Shown: positions 45,756 through 58,516 of the stretch, piece after piece | Layout: every line of letters starts with the position of its first letter | Position numbering within the stretch: position 1 is the first letter of the stretch | Assembly (NCBI GenBank): GCA_032433595.1 | Contig: JASWJB010000242.1 | Coordinates: forward strand, 1-64,000 | Source: Conoideocrella luteorostrata | Lineage: Eukaryota; Ascomycota; Sordariomycetes; Hypocreales; Clavicipitaceae | Direction: 5' to 3' | DNA: 64,000 bases | Notes under the pieces: generated by a model | The model's input: the letters and a program-made list of their open reading frames with translations, nothing else | Told to the model about the DNA's origin: nothing | The model's database searches: none | Program-made: the position numbers and the translations under genes

Positions 45756-47329
45756 GTTCAAGGCATGACCCGACAAACGAGCTCTTCCTTGATGTTCTCA
45801 CCGTTGATGAGCCCGTTGTATTGGTGCAGAGAAAAAAAGTCAAATACTCACAGCGAAAAGTGCAGGCAAAAGTGAAGACAGGCGGCGACCTTAATATCCA
45901 TGTTGGGCCAGTTAAATGTCGTTGTTTTTGGGTGTTCCGCCAACCGACCTGCATTGAGCGGGGAGAAGAATGAGCAGCGATTCCAGGTTCTGTTTCTCCA
46001 ATTTTTCCTTTCTCTCCGTCGGATATCAAGGTGAATTGCTGAAAACTGGAACACACAAATCATAGCATTGGGTTCAAAGTACCGACTGCCATCATATGCG
46101 GTCATCCAGCTTAGCGGTGCCAACCACTTGCCGCCCGTCCATAGTCACACACCAACATATTCTTTTTTCATGACAGGTGTAGATCACCACTAAAAACAGC
46201 TGATGCCGACGTGATGGCTTCTTGTGCTAATGCGGGAGGCCGTCGCTGACGTGGTGAGATAGCATGGGGTCCGATAGCATGTGGTCCAATGGGAAAGTGA
46301 TGGGATAGAGTACGGAGTACGGAGTATCGGATCAACCAGTGGAAAGTATGATAACAAGAGTTGCGTCCGAGACAAAAAGGGGCTTTACCGGGGTATAATT
46401 ATGATCGAAGTGGTCTGTGTACATGTAACATGCAGCCGAGCCATCTCGTCACAGCGACCGTGGACCAGTAATATACGTACTTGGCAAGAACTGTTTCTAC
46501 ACCCGACATGACAATGTTTCCAGCTAACTCATTTTACTCTAGTTGAGATAGCAACCAACGACCAACGCCGAACCCCAATGCAGATTAAGTATTATTTGAA
46601 GCAATAAGTGAGGCGAGCGTTGAAGCTGGCTGCTGGCATCGCCCCATAGATGCGTCTCGGTGATGGTCCAAACCTGAGGTGTGGCGGCAAGCTGTCCTTT
46701 GCGGTACGGAGTGACTAGTAGCCAGCTAACATGTTCTGCCAGACTTTGAACCCTTTACGTAACAGCAATCACTGCATTGGTACCAAAGGCCCAAGGAAAG
46801 GGTACTGTCTCTTGTTATGGCCCGTAATTGAGGGGGAGAAAACGAGACAAGAACGCCTGGTTCCAAGCCTATTTACACCGTGTTATTAGTACCTAATTGG
46901 TCAGCCAAACATGAAATGCATTAGAGCCCAACGGCCAGTGTACGCATAAGACGAATCTACGTGTCATCGAGCATCAGAGTCCAAGAGTGAATCGATTAGT
47001 ATGACCCGCATTATTTTGCACCAAGTGTAGTGCACAAGTTGTGTGAAAGTGAGGTGTGTGCGTGTGCTCTCTAACTAAGGAAGAAGCCTTTTGGTCTCGA
47101 GGAGGGGTTTGGGAGGCAATTCAAGCATACGATTGCATGTTGAGGTTGCCACATGACGCAGGTTCAGTGTCCTCAACATAACGGCTCGTAACGTGGGAGG
47201 GAGACCAACCACCTAGCCTCGAAGTGTTCCGTTTCTGCCGTGTAGTTGGATTTTCTGCAACAACCTCATTTATATCATTCTTACGTTATTCTGTTAGTAT
47301 AGTTCAAAACACAACGAAATTTTACGGTC
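45756..47329. other. Gene-poor region upstream of helicase gene
   Basis: No gene supported. It holds a GAGTACGGAGTACGGAGTA cluster near 46310-46327 and one GTACGGAGTG near 46705. The last few hundred bases are the helicase promoter. Confidence 0.5.
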
Positions 47330-50300
47330 ATGGACTTTGGGCGTCGTTGGGTACGTGGCCGGCCATATGGAACTGGATCAGGAAGATACCGTGAATGGCG
47401 CGGAGGCGGAGGAGGGTCAAGATCGGCCATATCTAAAGAAGTATGCCGATTCTTCAATCGAGCTAATGGGTGTAGGTATGGTACGGACTGCAGATTTTCT
47501 CACGATCTGTCCTCATCGAACATTGACAAGTCCGGACCGTGGACGAATACTGCTGTGGAGGAAACGTTCGAGAATAAACAAGCAAAAGCAGACTACAATG
47601 TCTGGAAACGACAGATAAAGTTTCCACCTCAAACGGACAACTTGGGAACAGTCCAAAGGCTATGGGATGGTGCCCTTGAGATCCTTAACGGGGACGAACG
47701 AGACTGGAAGCAAATGGTGCCGAGGGACCTTGACCATGAAGAGTACCATGGTCGGCAACACATCAAGATCGTTATGGATATGAGGGTGCAGTCTGGAGAT
47801 TATGAAATCTTAATTCGCCGGGTCAGCCCATTCTTGTTGACTATAACACACCCGATATTCTTGGACTGTCTATCAGTGGACACTTTCGTCGGAGGATTAT
47901 ACAACTTCATCAGCGGCACAAATGGCACCAGAGCTGTCCCTAGTTTCCAGCATCTTTGCACGGCACTGGTTCAGACCCATGTCAATGATATGGCAACTGT
48001 CACGACAGACACAATTGAAAGAACACTGGCTGCATTGTCCACTGCCCTTCGAGAACTCATACAAAGAGAGCCGCGGTGTAGATTCAATGATGACCTCCCT
48101 AGTTTATTGGAGTCGATAGGAAATGCGCTACGTGTTATAATCGGAGATGAAAGCTCGCGTGTCTCAACGGTTATATTGAACCAAATCGGGGAGATGCAGG
48201 TGATCCTGTCTCGAGCGAAGGGGCTTCTGGTACAGGAGAACGATCAAGTGCAGGAACTATCCACCATTGTCGTCCCAGCGACTTATCCTCACACCTTGAT
48301 AATGCCTCGAGATCTCCATGATAACGACAAGTCAGATGTAACACATATCAAAATTTTCCCCACTCGTGAGGAGATTTTAAGTGACGTGGCAGGGTATTTG
48401 CCCACTACCGACCTTGATCAGCCTCACTTCCTTTCCAACCAGGTTGAGCGGCATATTGATACACACTTTCGACTACTTAGACATGATACATTTGGAGAGC
48501 TGAAGTATTCGCTTGGAGGCCTAATGCACGCCGCAGAGAATGACCCAGCTCAGTTAGACAACCCCAGATTGAGTTTCGGTGATTTTCAGGCTTACCATTA
48601 CACAAAGGCAAGTGTCAGTTTCGTCTCGTTCGACAGTCGGCGGGGTCTAGAAGTGATCATATCTTTTCCACAACCTTCTGCGGTGCGAAATAAGTCGGCT
48701 TACGAAAGACTTGGGTGGTGGGAGGACTCTAGACGGCTTCCCCCAGGCGTCCTGCTTTCTTTCGTTTCACTTCAGGATGGCAAAAGCCAGCATTTGTTCC
48801 TCACAGTCACAGAAAGAAGTATAGATGCGAGTGAGGACAAAAGCCTCGTCAAGGATGATAAACAGGCAAATATTATTGCAAAACTCACGAATCAAGATCA
48901 AACCAACATAGAATCTGTTGTTCGCTTAAGCAGCAACAAGGTTCGAGGTGTATTGGTTGAGTTTCCCGGGGTATTGCCGGCAACGTTCGTGCCAATTCTT
49001 GAAAATTTGCAAAACATGCAACGACTAGGCCGGTTGCCGTTTCGTCAATGGATCCTTCCAGAGAGGATAGATAACCCCCAGGAGATCCCGGAGGTCACTA
49101 TCCGTCCACCACTGTATGCTCGGCAGCTGGGTTTCGCTTTTCCCCTGAAATCGGTCCTTAGGCCCGACAGAAAAGACACTAGGGATCTTTATCTAAGTCC
49201 AAATTCTTCAGGAGATTATGTTGGCATTATCGAAGAGTTGGATGCTGAAACGGAACTAGATCGCGGACAGTGTCGAGCCTTGGTTGCAGCACTTACCCGG
49301 GAGTATGCCCTCATCCAGGGACCTCCGGGAACTGGGAAGTCCTATCTTGGGATACAATTGATGAAGGTATTAATAAGTTGCAAAGAGATAGTGGAATTAG
49401 GACCGATTGTGGTTGTGTAAGTCGTCATTTGTATTTATATGGTGTTGTTGGACTGAGACTTGGACAGCTGCTACACAAATCATGCTTTAGACCAATTCCT
49501 AGAGCATTTGATATCCATCAACGTCCGAAAAATCATTCGAATCGGAGGACAGAGTCAATCCAGTCTGCTTCAGGGACATAACCTTCGGGTAGTGTCCCAG
49601 CTGGACCAAAAGAGCAGATCGGAGAATTATCATCTAGCCACATCGTTTGAAGGTTTGGATAAACACACGAAACAAATTACACGGATTCTTGATATAGCAC
49701 GCAGCATGACAAAGCGGCCGAAGTGGAAAAGTTTTCAATATCATCTTTTGGAAAATCATCTTTTGGAAAACTACGAGCGAATATACCACCAGTTTTCTCA
49801 GGTTGACGAGGAAGGATATAGGACAGTTGGCCGACCTTTTGAGCTGTGGGCACCAGAGGAGATATTCCTGGTTGATTTGGGAGATGAACGCGAAACCAAC
49901 CGGACGGGTGAGGTTGAGAGAATAGTCGAGAAGGCGGAAACAAATATCCACACTTTATCACGGCGAGAGCGGCACTGCCTCGTTCAATTCTGGTGTCGAC
50001 AAATTTATGACCAGGCGCTAAACGACCTGTTCGAAGAAGTGAAGGCTGCCGACGTGACGCAGGGCATTATTACAAATGTCCACGACGAGGTCGATCGAAG
50101 GGTACTGCAGGACGCGGACGTTATTGGAATCACAACCACCGGCCTAGCAAAAAGAATCTCGACTTTGAAACATGTGAAATGTAAAGTCATAATATGTGAG
50201 GAAGCGGGAGAGGTTATGGAACCGCACATGATATCTGCCCTGCTGCCGACTGTTGAGCACTTTATTCAGATTGGCGATCACGAGCAGCTGCGCCCTCAAA

Positions 50301-53300
50301 TAAACAACCACAGTTTGTCACTCGAGAGTAAACAAGGCGCTCTTTATCAACTAGACCGCAGTCAATTCGAGAGACTTTCGGTTGGGGTGCCTGGAAGGCC
50401 AAAAATGCCATTGGCGCAGCTTAACATCCAGAGGAGAATGCGTCCAGAAATATCGACACTGATTCGGAGCACCATCTACCCCGAACTTCGTGATCACCAG
50501 AGCATTGTCACACTTCCAGACGTGGTCGGTATGCGGAAGAATGTATTTTGGCTCGACCACAATCATTTTGAGGAGGGTCAACTTTCCGAAATGCATCACA
50601 AGTCTCACTCAAACATTTGGGAGGCTGAAATGGTGCATGCATTGGTTCGCCACATAATCCGCCAAGGAGCATATAAAAGCAGCGAAATTGCTATATTGAC
50701 ACCATATACGGGCCAGCTGCAGTTGCTTCGTTTCGCATTGCGGAATGACTTCGAAATCGTGTTAAGTGATCGGGACCAGGATGCACTGGAAAAAAATGGA
50801 TTCAATAATCTGGACACCGTCGTTCCAGGCGAAGATTCTGTTGATGACTCTTCTGGTCATAGAAAGATGTCTTTAGCGAAGAAGAAACTCAGCGATCTTC
50901 TACGCGTGGCCACGGTTGATAATTTCCAAGGGGAAGAGGCCAAAGTGGTTATCGTGTCCCTCGTCAGAAGTAACGAGAAAAGGAAAGTTGGCTTCTTAAG
51001 AACAAAGAACCGGATTAATGTCCTTCTCAGCCGGGCTCAGCACGGAATGTATCTTATTGGCAACACGACTACTTATTCGGAGATACCGATGTGGCACAGC
51101 ATTGTTGGCTTGCTCCGAGCCACAGCTTCTGTTAACACGTCTCTGGGTCTTTGTTGTCCTAGACATAAAGAAACCACGATCGAAGTCTTGGAGCCGAATG
51201 ATTTTCCTCGATTCAGTCCGGAGGGAGGATGCCGGCAGGCATGTCTTTGGCGGCTTTCTGACTGTGGCCACATGTGCCAGGCTAGATGTCACTCAGAGAG
51301 CATGCACAATGTTTTTTCATGCCAGCAACCATGCCAGCGTCTTCACCAGCCATGTGGGCATCCGTGCCAGAAAAAGACGTGCGGAGAAGACTGCGGGCGC
51401 TGTTTGATAAAACTGAGCGTTGACCTGCCATGTGGTCATCTTAAGGATATTGTTCCCTGCCACTTGGCTCGAGATCCGGGTTCAATCATCTGCGATGCTC
51501 TACTTCGAAAGGTGGTTCCTGGATGTGGCCATGAGGTAGATGTGGCATGTCACGAATCTATCACCTCACCGGGTTACCTGTGTACAATGGCTTGTGGAAC
51601 GATCCTTCCTTGCGGTCACACTTGTCCGGGTACTTGCGGGATATGCAACACTAAATCGACCGACAAGACACTCTCTACTTCTCACCAGAACTGCCGGAAG
51701 ATCTGCAGCAGGCCCCATGGCACGTGCAGCCACATTTGTCGAAAACCGTGCCACAGCGGCAAGGACTGCGGACAATGTTTGTCTCCCTGCGAGGTCAGAT
51801 GTCAACATTCTCGGTGCATCCTGACTTGCAATGAGGCTTGTGCCCCATGCATCGAAATGTGCACATGGTCTTGCGAACATCAAGGAGACTGTAATATGCC
51901 ATGCTCCGCCCCTTGTGATAGGTTACCCTGTGATAGACGCTGCTCTAGAGCGCTGCCCTGTGGACACCAATGTCCTAGCATCTGCGGCGAGACATGCCCT
52001 GAAGAATACTGCACGGCGTGCGGGAGGAAGCAAGACTCACGAGTCGATCTACTAGAGATGAAGACCTATGCCGAAATCGACGTTAATGAAACACCCATTG
52101 TTGTGCTCGGATGTGGCCACTTTTTCACAGCAGAGACTCTTGACGGCCTCATAGGAATGCACGATGCTTACGTTACCAATACGTCTGGCCAGTTCACGGG
52201 CCTTGCCGACATGTCTGGCGCTTTGTCTAGCAAAGTACCCCAATGCCCAGACTGTCAGCGTCCAGTGCAGCAATACATCACCAAGCGATATAATCGAGTG
52301 GTGAACAGAGCTGTAGTAGACGAGATGTCGAAACGATTCCTTATTAATGGGAAGACAAATTTAAGAGTTCTTGAAGTCAAGCTCCGGGGGCTCGAGAAAG
52401 CACTTGAAGAGTCGCGTTCCAGGGTCTGTGACTCCATAGGATTTATTTTTGATACTGACAACGGTCGGGTGCCACAAAGCAGCCGTGTCACCAACAGAAT
52501 AGGAAATCGATATGAAGAATGCAAGGGTTTTTTGAAAGACGTTAAACAATTTTTAAAAGGAGTGTCAGACCGTTATCAGCCTGCTCATAGACTGCACGAG
52601 GCCACGATACACGCTGCAGGAAGAATACAATCGAAGTCTGTGGACAAAATGCTGGCATCTCTGAGCTTGCACGGGTCCATTTCTCCTGTTGAAAGGGATC
52701 GTCGCGTGACACTTGCAGGACGAATGATGCAAATCGAGGTTGAATATATTGTTCTGGAAGATAAATTTAGCATCGCAACTACGGTAAAGTCCAAGAAGCC
52801 GGCCAAAATAGATCCGTGGCCTGGTGGCTCACCGCAACAACTCGCAAAACCTTTCCTTGAGACCTGCGGGGCATTCATCGCGGAGTGTAACAACGAGCAT
52901 CTCCCCAAGCTTGCTGTCGAAGCCTCGCTTTGCCATGCCAGAGTGGCACAATTTTATCGATCCTCGGGACTAGCTAGCGACGGTGACAGGCAGAAAGCGG
53001 CAGCGGTTGTGGAGGAAGCAAAACAACATTTGGAAAAGGCTCTCCATCTCTGTGGGCAGCCTTTCCAGCATGCTAAGCAACTGAGGAGGGCAGTTCAGGA
53101 TATTCACGATATACTCCAGAAAGAACGGTATGAGGCAGTTACTCGAGATGAACTTGCAGCCATAAAGCAGGCCATCGTAAGTGGACCGGATGCAATTGCC
53201 ACCCACTCCGGGCATTGGTACAATTGTGTCAACGGACATCCGGTAAGTCTAGTCACGACCGCTTCTAGGTGTGTTTTTTCATAATGGCATATGGAATACT

Positions 53301-53454
53301 GACTTCGGCTTAGTTTGCGATCGGTGAATGTGGCATGCCGATGGAACAGGCTCGCTGTCCAGAATGTGGCGCACCTATTGGAGGATCAAATCACCAAACT
53401 GTTGCCGGAGTCACTCGTGCTCTAGATATGGAGGGGGGAGATGATCAGCACTGA
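47330..53454 (+). CDS. ZNFX1-like SF1 helicase with CCCH, NFX1 and RZ zinc modules
   Basis: Exons 47330-49416, 49468-53242 and 53314-53454 give 2000 residues; introns of 51 and 71 bases close in phase. After a Gly/Arg-rich start comes a CCCH finger (Cys39, Cys48, Cys54, His58). The SF1 core carries Walker A GPPGTGKS (about 664), CEEAGE as motif II (about 935), IGDHEQLRPQ, VDNFQGEEAKVVIVSLVRSN, and NRINVLLSRAQHGMYLIG (about 1206). A long Cys/His array with CGHxC repeats (about 1250-1550) is the NFX1-type region. The end, NCVNGHPFAIGECGMPMEQA plus CPECGAPIGG, is an RZ-type finger. Relatives include animal ZNFX1 (small-RNA inheritance, antiviral sensing) and S. pombe Hrr1 of the RNA-directed RNA polymerase complex. 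A role in RNA silencing is therefore plausible but unproven here. The first intron falls just after the Walker A region. Confidence 0.9.
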
Positions 53455-53900
53455 TCTGATAATAGTGGCTTACTAGGAGGTCGGGGCTTCACAGCTGTAC
53501 CTGAAGACTGTTGTGAGGCAATAGCTCCTACCCGGTCACATCAACTTGTGATATGGTGAAATAATGGCGTGGGGTGGAGCGGCACGAGTTCACTCCGATG
53601 AAGCCTTGTGGGCGTCCTTGTCGTGGTCTATCATATGTACAGGATGATTCGGAGCGAGAAACATAATCAAGAACATATCGACCGTGCATCTATTTCGTTG
53701 GTCGCGTTAGCTCTGTTGACGTTTAAACGAACCAAACTTTGCGGCAAGTGCTGTGCTCGATTAAGGCAAACACAAGGTAGTCATCGCTGTTGGGGCAAAG
53801 TAACATGACCAAGCCTTCTTCTTGATACGCCTACATACTGTGCTTACTATACAAACGAGTCGGGGGTGATGATAATAAACTAGTCAAACGAGTCAAAAGT

Positions 53901-53952
53901 AGCACAAGCACAAGCACAAGCACCAGCACCAGCACCAGCACCAGCACCAGTC
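53901..53952. repeat. AGCACA/AGCACC hexanucleotide repeat
   Basis: About three AGCACA units followed by five or six AGCACC units in register, read directly. Confidence 0.85.
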
Positions 53953-54115
53953 TGAAGCACGGAGCAAACTGGCGCGAGTGGTGCATGATACATCTCAACT
54001 GACTCCTTGCTCAACCGGCTGGCTGGCGCTTTGCTTGATTAGTTAGTTTGCTGCCCCATGGCACTGATGCCAATGGCTCACAACGTGACCTCCGCTGTTT
54101 GTCTGCCGCGCCGTA

Positions 54116-54371
54116 CACCTGCCATGCGGGGGACAGTTTAACTGAGCCATGTCGTCCACATTGTCCAATTGACCCTTTTAATTGGAACGGCCACCACAGA
54201 TGCAATTAAAGCTTGTTATAAATAAAATATATTACCTAAATAGCTATCTAAGCTATATAATAGTTTTTCCTTTTTTTTTTTAATATCTTGTTTTTGGTCG
54301 CTAAGGCATTAATCCCTTGCGGAGTTAATGCTACCTCGATGGCTCAGTTAAACTGTCCCTCGCTTGACCTG
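54116..54371. mobile_element. MITE-like element with terminal inverted repeats
   Basis: A perfect 21-base inverted repeat pairs 54130-54150 with 54339-54359 (GGGACAGTTTAACTGAGCCAT). Weaker matches extend it outward to about 30 bases per arm. The interior of about 190 bases is AT-rich and non-coding. TA dinucleotides flank both ends (54114 and 54372), as expected of the TA target duplication of Tc1/mariner-type elements. The two outer ends differ by a two-base indel. A short non-autonomous DNA transposon is the best reading; a large hairpin of other origin is possible. Confidence 0.55.
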
Positions 54372-55260
54372 TAGGGAGCACTAGCACCCTGCGTTCCTCC
54401 GTGCACGCTGCACTCCACATGTACTCCATGCTCCTACGGACTCCGGTACAATACTCCGTAAAATGCACAGTAATTAAAGGTCCATGCATGTCATGCCCTT
54501 CCAGCCCTCCGCACGCCCACGGCTGATGGAGCTTGCAAACCATGCCGCTGCACTGACTTCTGGGCGGCCCAAGACGGCAAAGCTTCCTTTGCCCCGAGAG
54601 CCACGGTCGGTCATTTTGTATTCGGCTTAGACGCCATTGTGCGGCGTAACGTATTTGACGCACTCTGTTCGTCCGGACCTCACATGTTGCATGCATTAGC
54701 TTCTGTTTTGACGTGGGGTCGGTCAATCCGTTGCACACAAGGAGCCACGAGCCTCAAGTATTCATTCCACTTTGCTGGCGTCCTCTCTGTCTGTCATCCA
54801 TCCGTCTCGTGGCCCGCGTCTGGTCGCTTGGCGGAGATTGCTGCTGGGAACTCAGTCTCTTGCGCCTCTTTTAATACTCAGCCGGCCACAAGCAGTGGAG
54901 GTGTTTTCCTGTTCATATTCTTTTTCTACTAGTATAGCATCCCCTTGTCGTATCGCATTCATCCCTTCCATCGAGTCGATCCTCTTTCATCCGGAACGTC
55001 GCCTCCACCAAGACACCCCCGGTCGGCGATAGATCCCTGGAGGGGCAAAGCTTACCTTGGCCTTGACCTCGACGTTACCTCACCTTACTTTTCGAGCCAC
55101 GGAGCTAAACAAGGGTCTTAATATTGGCGACCGAGCATGTGAAGGATTTATCGCTTGGAGATTTTGTTATTTCACCAAGTCAATTCTCGATTCTGATCTT
55201 TTTTGTCTCCCCAGCCGGCTGCCGGAACATCACATTTCTGACCGAAACATCACTTCTTCC

Positions 55261-55316
55261 CGTTCAGTCGTTCAGTCGTTCAGTCGTTCAGTCGTTCAGT
55301 CGTTCAGTCGCTCAGT
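55261..55316. repeat. Octamer tandem repeat in gene leader
   Basis: Six perfect copies of CGTTCAGT and a seventh with one substitution, ending 55 bases before the next start codon. Confidence 0.9.
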
Positions 55317-55370
55317 CCACTCGGCCGTTCCGTTCGACCCTCGAGATTCGCATAGCAGCATAGCCTCGCC

Positions 55371-56528
55371 ATGGCCGTCGTTATTTCCCCCCCAGATCAA
55401 GCTGGCCTCCTGGCGCCCATCCTCCCAGCTCTTCCAGCCGCCGCAGCATCAACTCAGCCTGCCATTCAAGTCCTCCCTCTCCTGTCACCCATCCTGCGCC
55501 AACGAGTCCAGCTTCTCTCAACCTCCAGCACAGAGCCTTGGCTACGACTCCTCTGCTATGACACCTGCAAGGCAGCCAAATTGGCCGACATCGCACGCGG
55601 TCCTACACTCGAGCCGCACCCAGTTTCGGGCGAGGTCGAAGTCGATTGGGGCTATGATGCGGAAACCCGCTACAGGCGCCTGGACCAAGAGACACTCCAG
55701 GCGCTTGTTGCGTTGCCTGAGCTGGGTCTCGCCTTTCAATTGGTATACTGCGTCAACGACAAGGAGGGAGGTGGTGACGGCTGGCGAATCGGCGAAGTCA
55801 CTGTGGCCGAGAAGCCTTCACCTTTCTCACACTTTGGCGGAGCTTCGACCATAACGGAAGCCGAGCGTCAGTATACAGACGTCGAAGGCAGCAAAGATTC
55901 CCTGAAAGGTAATACCCCAAAGGCAACAACAACATCATCCTCGCAGGAAGAAGAAAACGACGAGGACGACGATTACTGGGCTCGTTATGATGCGACCCCG
56001 GCAAGGACGCCGGCGCAAAATCGCTCGCCGGCTCCAGCGCCTGGAAATGCAAGTGTTCCCAATTCCCAGCCGTCCGGCACCTTCAGATCCACATCCGCGG
56101 AAGAGGAATACTTTGCGCAATACGACCATGTCCAACCGGCCATGGACAATCACGACCCCGACGAAGAAGCGCAGGCAGCAGATATTATGCCTCCACTGGG
56201 ATACGGGCAAACTGCGTCCGCTCCTCATATCAAAGAGCATGCTAATGAAGTTGGGGCCATCCGAGCTGGCGTCTCCAACGCCGAAATTGCGCTGCAGCAT
56301 CCCCGCCCGGACTCAAGTGCCTCCTCTAATGGCTCCAACGCCGTTGCCAAGCTAGAAGAATCAGCTGGAAAGCAAGAGCAAAACGAATTTGGAGTCAAGC
56401 AGCACGTTTCCCGCAGTATCAGAAGCTTGTATATGCTGTCCAAGGCAAGTGGTATCGATCGCGACGAGTTTGACAGGCTTGTTAAAACAGAACTTGATTT
56501 GTTAGGAATGATGGATGAGGGTGAATGA
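55371..56528 (+). CDS. Conserved filamentous-fungal protein of unknown function
   Basis: Single exon, 385 residues. The N-terminal 150 residues form a likely folded domain (LLSPILRQRVQLLS, PWLRLLCYDTCKAAKLADI, a tryptophan-containing VDWGYDAETRYRRLD, LGLAFQLVYC). A disordered acidic middle includes EEENDEDDDYWARYDATPAR, and a similar EEEYFAQYDHVQP motif recurs about 45 residues later, so the two may be related short linear motifs. The C-terminus SRSIRSLYMLSKASGIDRDE is helical and well kept in homologues I recall. I cannot name a function. No signal peptide or membrane segment. The 5' leader carries an octamer repeat. Confidence 0.8.
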   Translation: MAVVISPPDQAGLLAPILPALPAAAASTQPAIQVLPLLSPILRQRVQLLSTSSTEPWLRLLCYDTCKAAKLADIARGPTLEPHPVSGEVEVDWGYDAETRYRRLDQETLQALVALPELGLAFQLVYCVNDKEGGGDGWRIGEVTVAEKPSPFSHFGGASTITEAERQYTDVEGSKDSLKGNTPKATTTSSSQEEENDEDDDYWARYDATPARTPAQNRSPAPAPGNASVPNSQPSGTFRSTSAEEEYFAQYDHVQPAMDNHDPDEEAQAADIMPPLGYGQTASAPHIKEHANEVGAIRAGVSNAEIALQHPRPDSSASSNGSNAVAKLEESAGKQEQNEFGVKQHVSRSIRSLYMLSKASGIDRDEFDRLVKTELDLLGMMDEGE

Positions 56529-57042
56529 TAGGGGCGTTCAGCATCTCACAGGCTCCTCTCCCCAATTACATGACGTCGAATGCTCGATTGGGAAATGTTT
56601 AGATTGTTTTACATCATGAAGGAGTGGCGTTTGGTTTTTGGTCAATGCATTGGACAGTGTGAGCATATTTTGCATTTTTGGCGTTATCTGGGACATTTGA
56701 AAAGTTTTAGTTCAGTCATGAGAACAGCGATGGATATCTCGTTTGAAGGCTTTTACCAAATTTTTCTTTCATTTTAAGTGATAAACACCATTTGACTATT
56801 TCAGCCACCTTCGGCAGTCATTGCTAGGCTCGATCGCAATGACCGTATACAGTTCCATGCGCCTACATTGTCATACCCACTACATGTCCAGGCTTCCATG
56901 TAAAAGAAAGAAAAACACCGCCAATACTATATAACTTCATTAAATACCGTCATTCATTTCGCCTTGACCTTGGTTCATTGTGTCTCATGGTTGCCTGTTC
57001 TCGAATGATTAGATCACGAATTGCTGTTCAAACGTGGCTCCT
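56529..57042. other. Convergent intergenic region
   Basis: 3' flanks of the conserved hypothetical and the Zn2Cys6 genes. Nothing distinctive seen. Confidence 0.6.
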
Positions 57043-58516
57043 CTACTGAATAATCAGGTTGTCTAACGCCATTCTAGCTGAATCAATAACCCTCGTGCAA
57101 TTTCTCTGTTCCGGGGGGATCGGTGCGTAGTGATGCAGCAGGTACTTGGATTGCTTGGGCAGTTTGCCAGTCGCCACAAGGTCATCCATGAGATCGTGGC
57201 GCAATTTAGCCGTTCGATCTAGTTGGTTCACAATGTCCTTCAGGCCACGCTGCGGGTGTATGCCAGACGGGGATGTCCCGGTCTTGCCCCCCGCTCCGTA
57301 AACATCCAGCTTCAGAATCGACCGCACCGTCGTTTTCCACACATCCGGATCGAGGTCCTTATTGTCGTATGCTGTTAGGGCGGAGCACGAACCCTGGTCG
57401 TCGATGACGAGGCCCCAAAGTCCTCCCACGTCCTTGAACGAAAAGAATATTTTCCTGTCGGCCTTTTTTGCGGCGTCAGTTTCGTCGTCGACCATTTCTA
57501 GTATGGAGGCGTAGGCGTTGCACGCAGAGGGGACGAGGGCGCCAAGACAGTTCAGGTTTTGCATCGCCTGCACTGGGGGCGGCTGCAGGGGATCTCTAAA
57601 GAAGTAGTTGCAGCATTGGGGGCAATCGAGAACATCCTGGGCGACCTTGATGGCATTTCGAGTGGCTCTCATGGCTGAGGGGACGTCTGATGGAAGGTGG
57701 TTCAGCGATTCAAGGGATAGGTATAGAGAGGAGAGGCATCCGCAGGTGGCGTTGGGAAGGGGCCTCAGTGTGTCAGGTTTTTGGTTTGGTTCGGGAGTCT
57801 CGCCGGTGCTGGATATGCCGCTTGAGATGGAAGGAGGAGTTTCCTCTGCGGGTGGGATGTGATCTGCTACATATTGCTGGAGGGAACTGTTGATGTGCTT
57901 GGATATTGACGAGGAGGCGAGCTCCGACTCATTAAACTCGATACCGTCAAGAATATCCGTCCCCGGAAAGTTTAATGAGAAGCCGTAGTTTTCGAGGCTT
58001 GAGTCCCCGGGTCCAAAGACGTGAGAGTACGATGGCTGTGGAAAGGAGTAGAGTGGAGTATTGTCAATGTCTTCAAAATTGTTTGGCAGTAAGTCCAGGT
58101 AGTTCACAGCAGTGTCTTCCTCGGCCAGTGGTGGGAAGTCGAAGCTCTGAATGAATGACCCATCATGCTTGGGGGACGAAGATTCCGTTGAGGTATGAGA
58201 CACCGATGGCCTCGTAGTGTCAATGGGGGGGACTTCTGCTTCAAGGGTAGGCTCCTCGGCTGCACGGCGCTTTCGGGGTCGTCCCATGGGCTTCTGGGCC
58301 GAGTAAACGCATCTAATACCCTCCCGCTTGCACCTTTCACAACCGTCTGGGTCCTTTGAGCAAGCCAGCTTCCTGGTACCTGCGATATGTAAGTATGGAA
58401 AAGTCTCCGAAATATGTCTCCGAGCGGCGGTAGTGGAAGCGAGACTCACGGCATTCATCACAGGCACGGTGCTTCTGCACATTGCTGTTGGGTGACGAGT
58501 GTTCTTGCATTTTCAT
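57043..58516 (-). CDS. Zn2Cys6 transcription factor with AT-hook-like segment
   Basis: Exons 58516-58450 and 58379-57043 encode 467 residues. The 70-base intron cuts the zinc cluster and closes as C|GT. Cysteines at 19, 22, 29, 36, 39 and 46 give C-X2-C-X6-C-X6-C-X2-C-X6-C, the fungal binuclear cluster. GRPRKRR at 55-61 resembles an AT-hook. The middle is acidic and Ser/Pro-rich. The C-terminal region (from about residue 240: CLSSLYLSLESLNHLPSDV, LDCPQCCNYFF, LLHHYAPIP) resembles the AflR-type regulatory C-terminus. Such factors often control secondary metabolism or nutrient genes. A second ATG two codons in is equally usable. The nearest head-to-head gene is the MBOAT gene 2.1 kb away; no biosynthetic cluster is visible. 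Confidence 0.87.

Larger units (their letters stand above)
53455..55370. other. Intergenic region with MITE-like element and repeats
   Basis: 1.9 kb holding a hexanucleotide repeat, the MITE-like element, an ACTCCGTAAAAT word near 54452, and the leader of the next gene with its octamer repeat. No gene supported. Confidence 0.6.
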
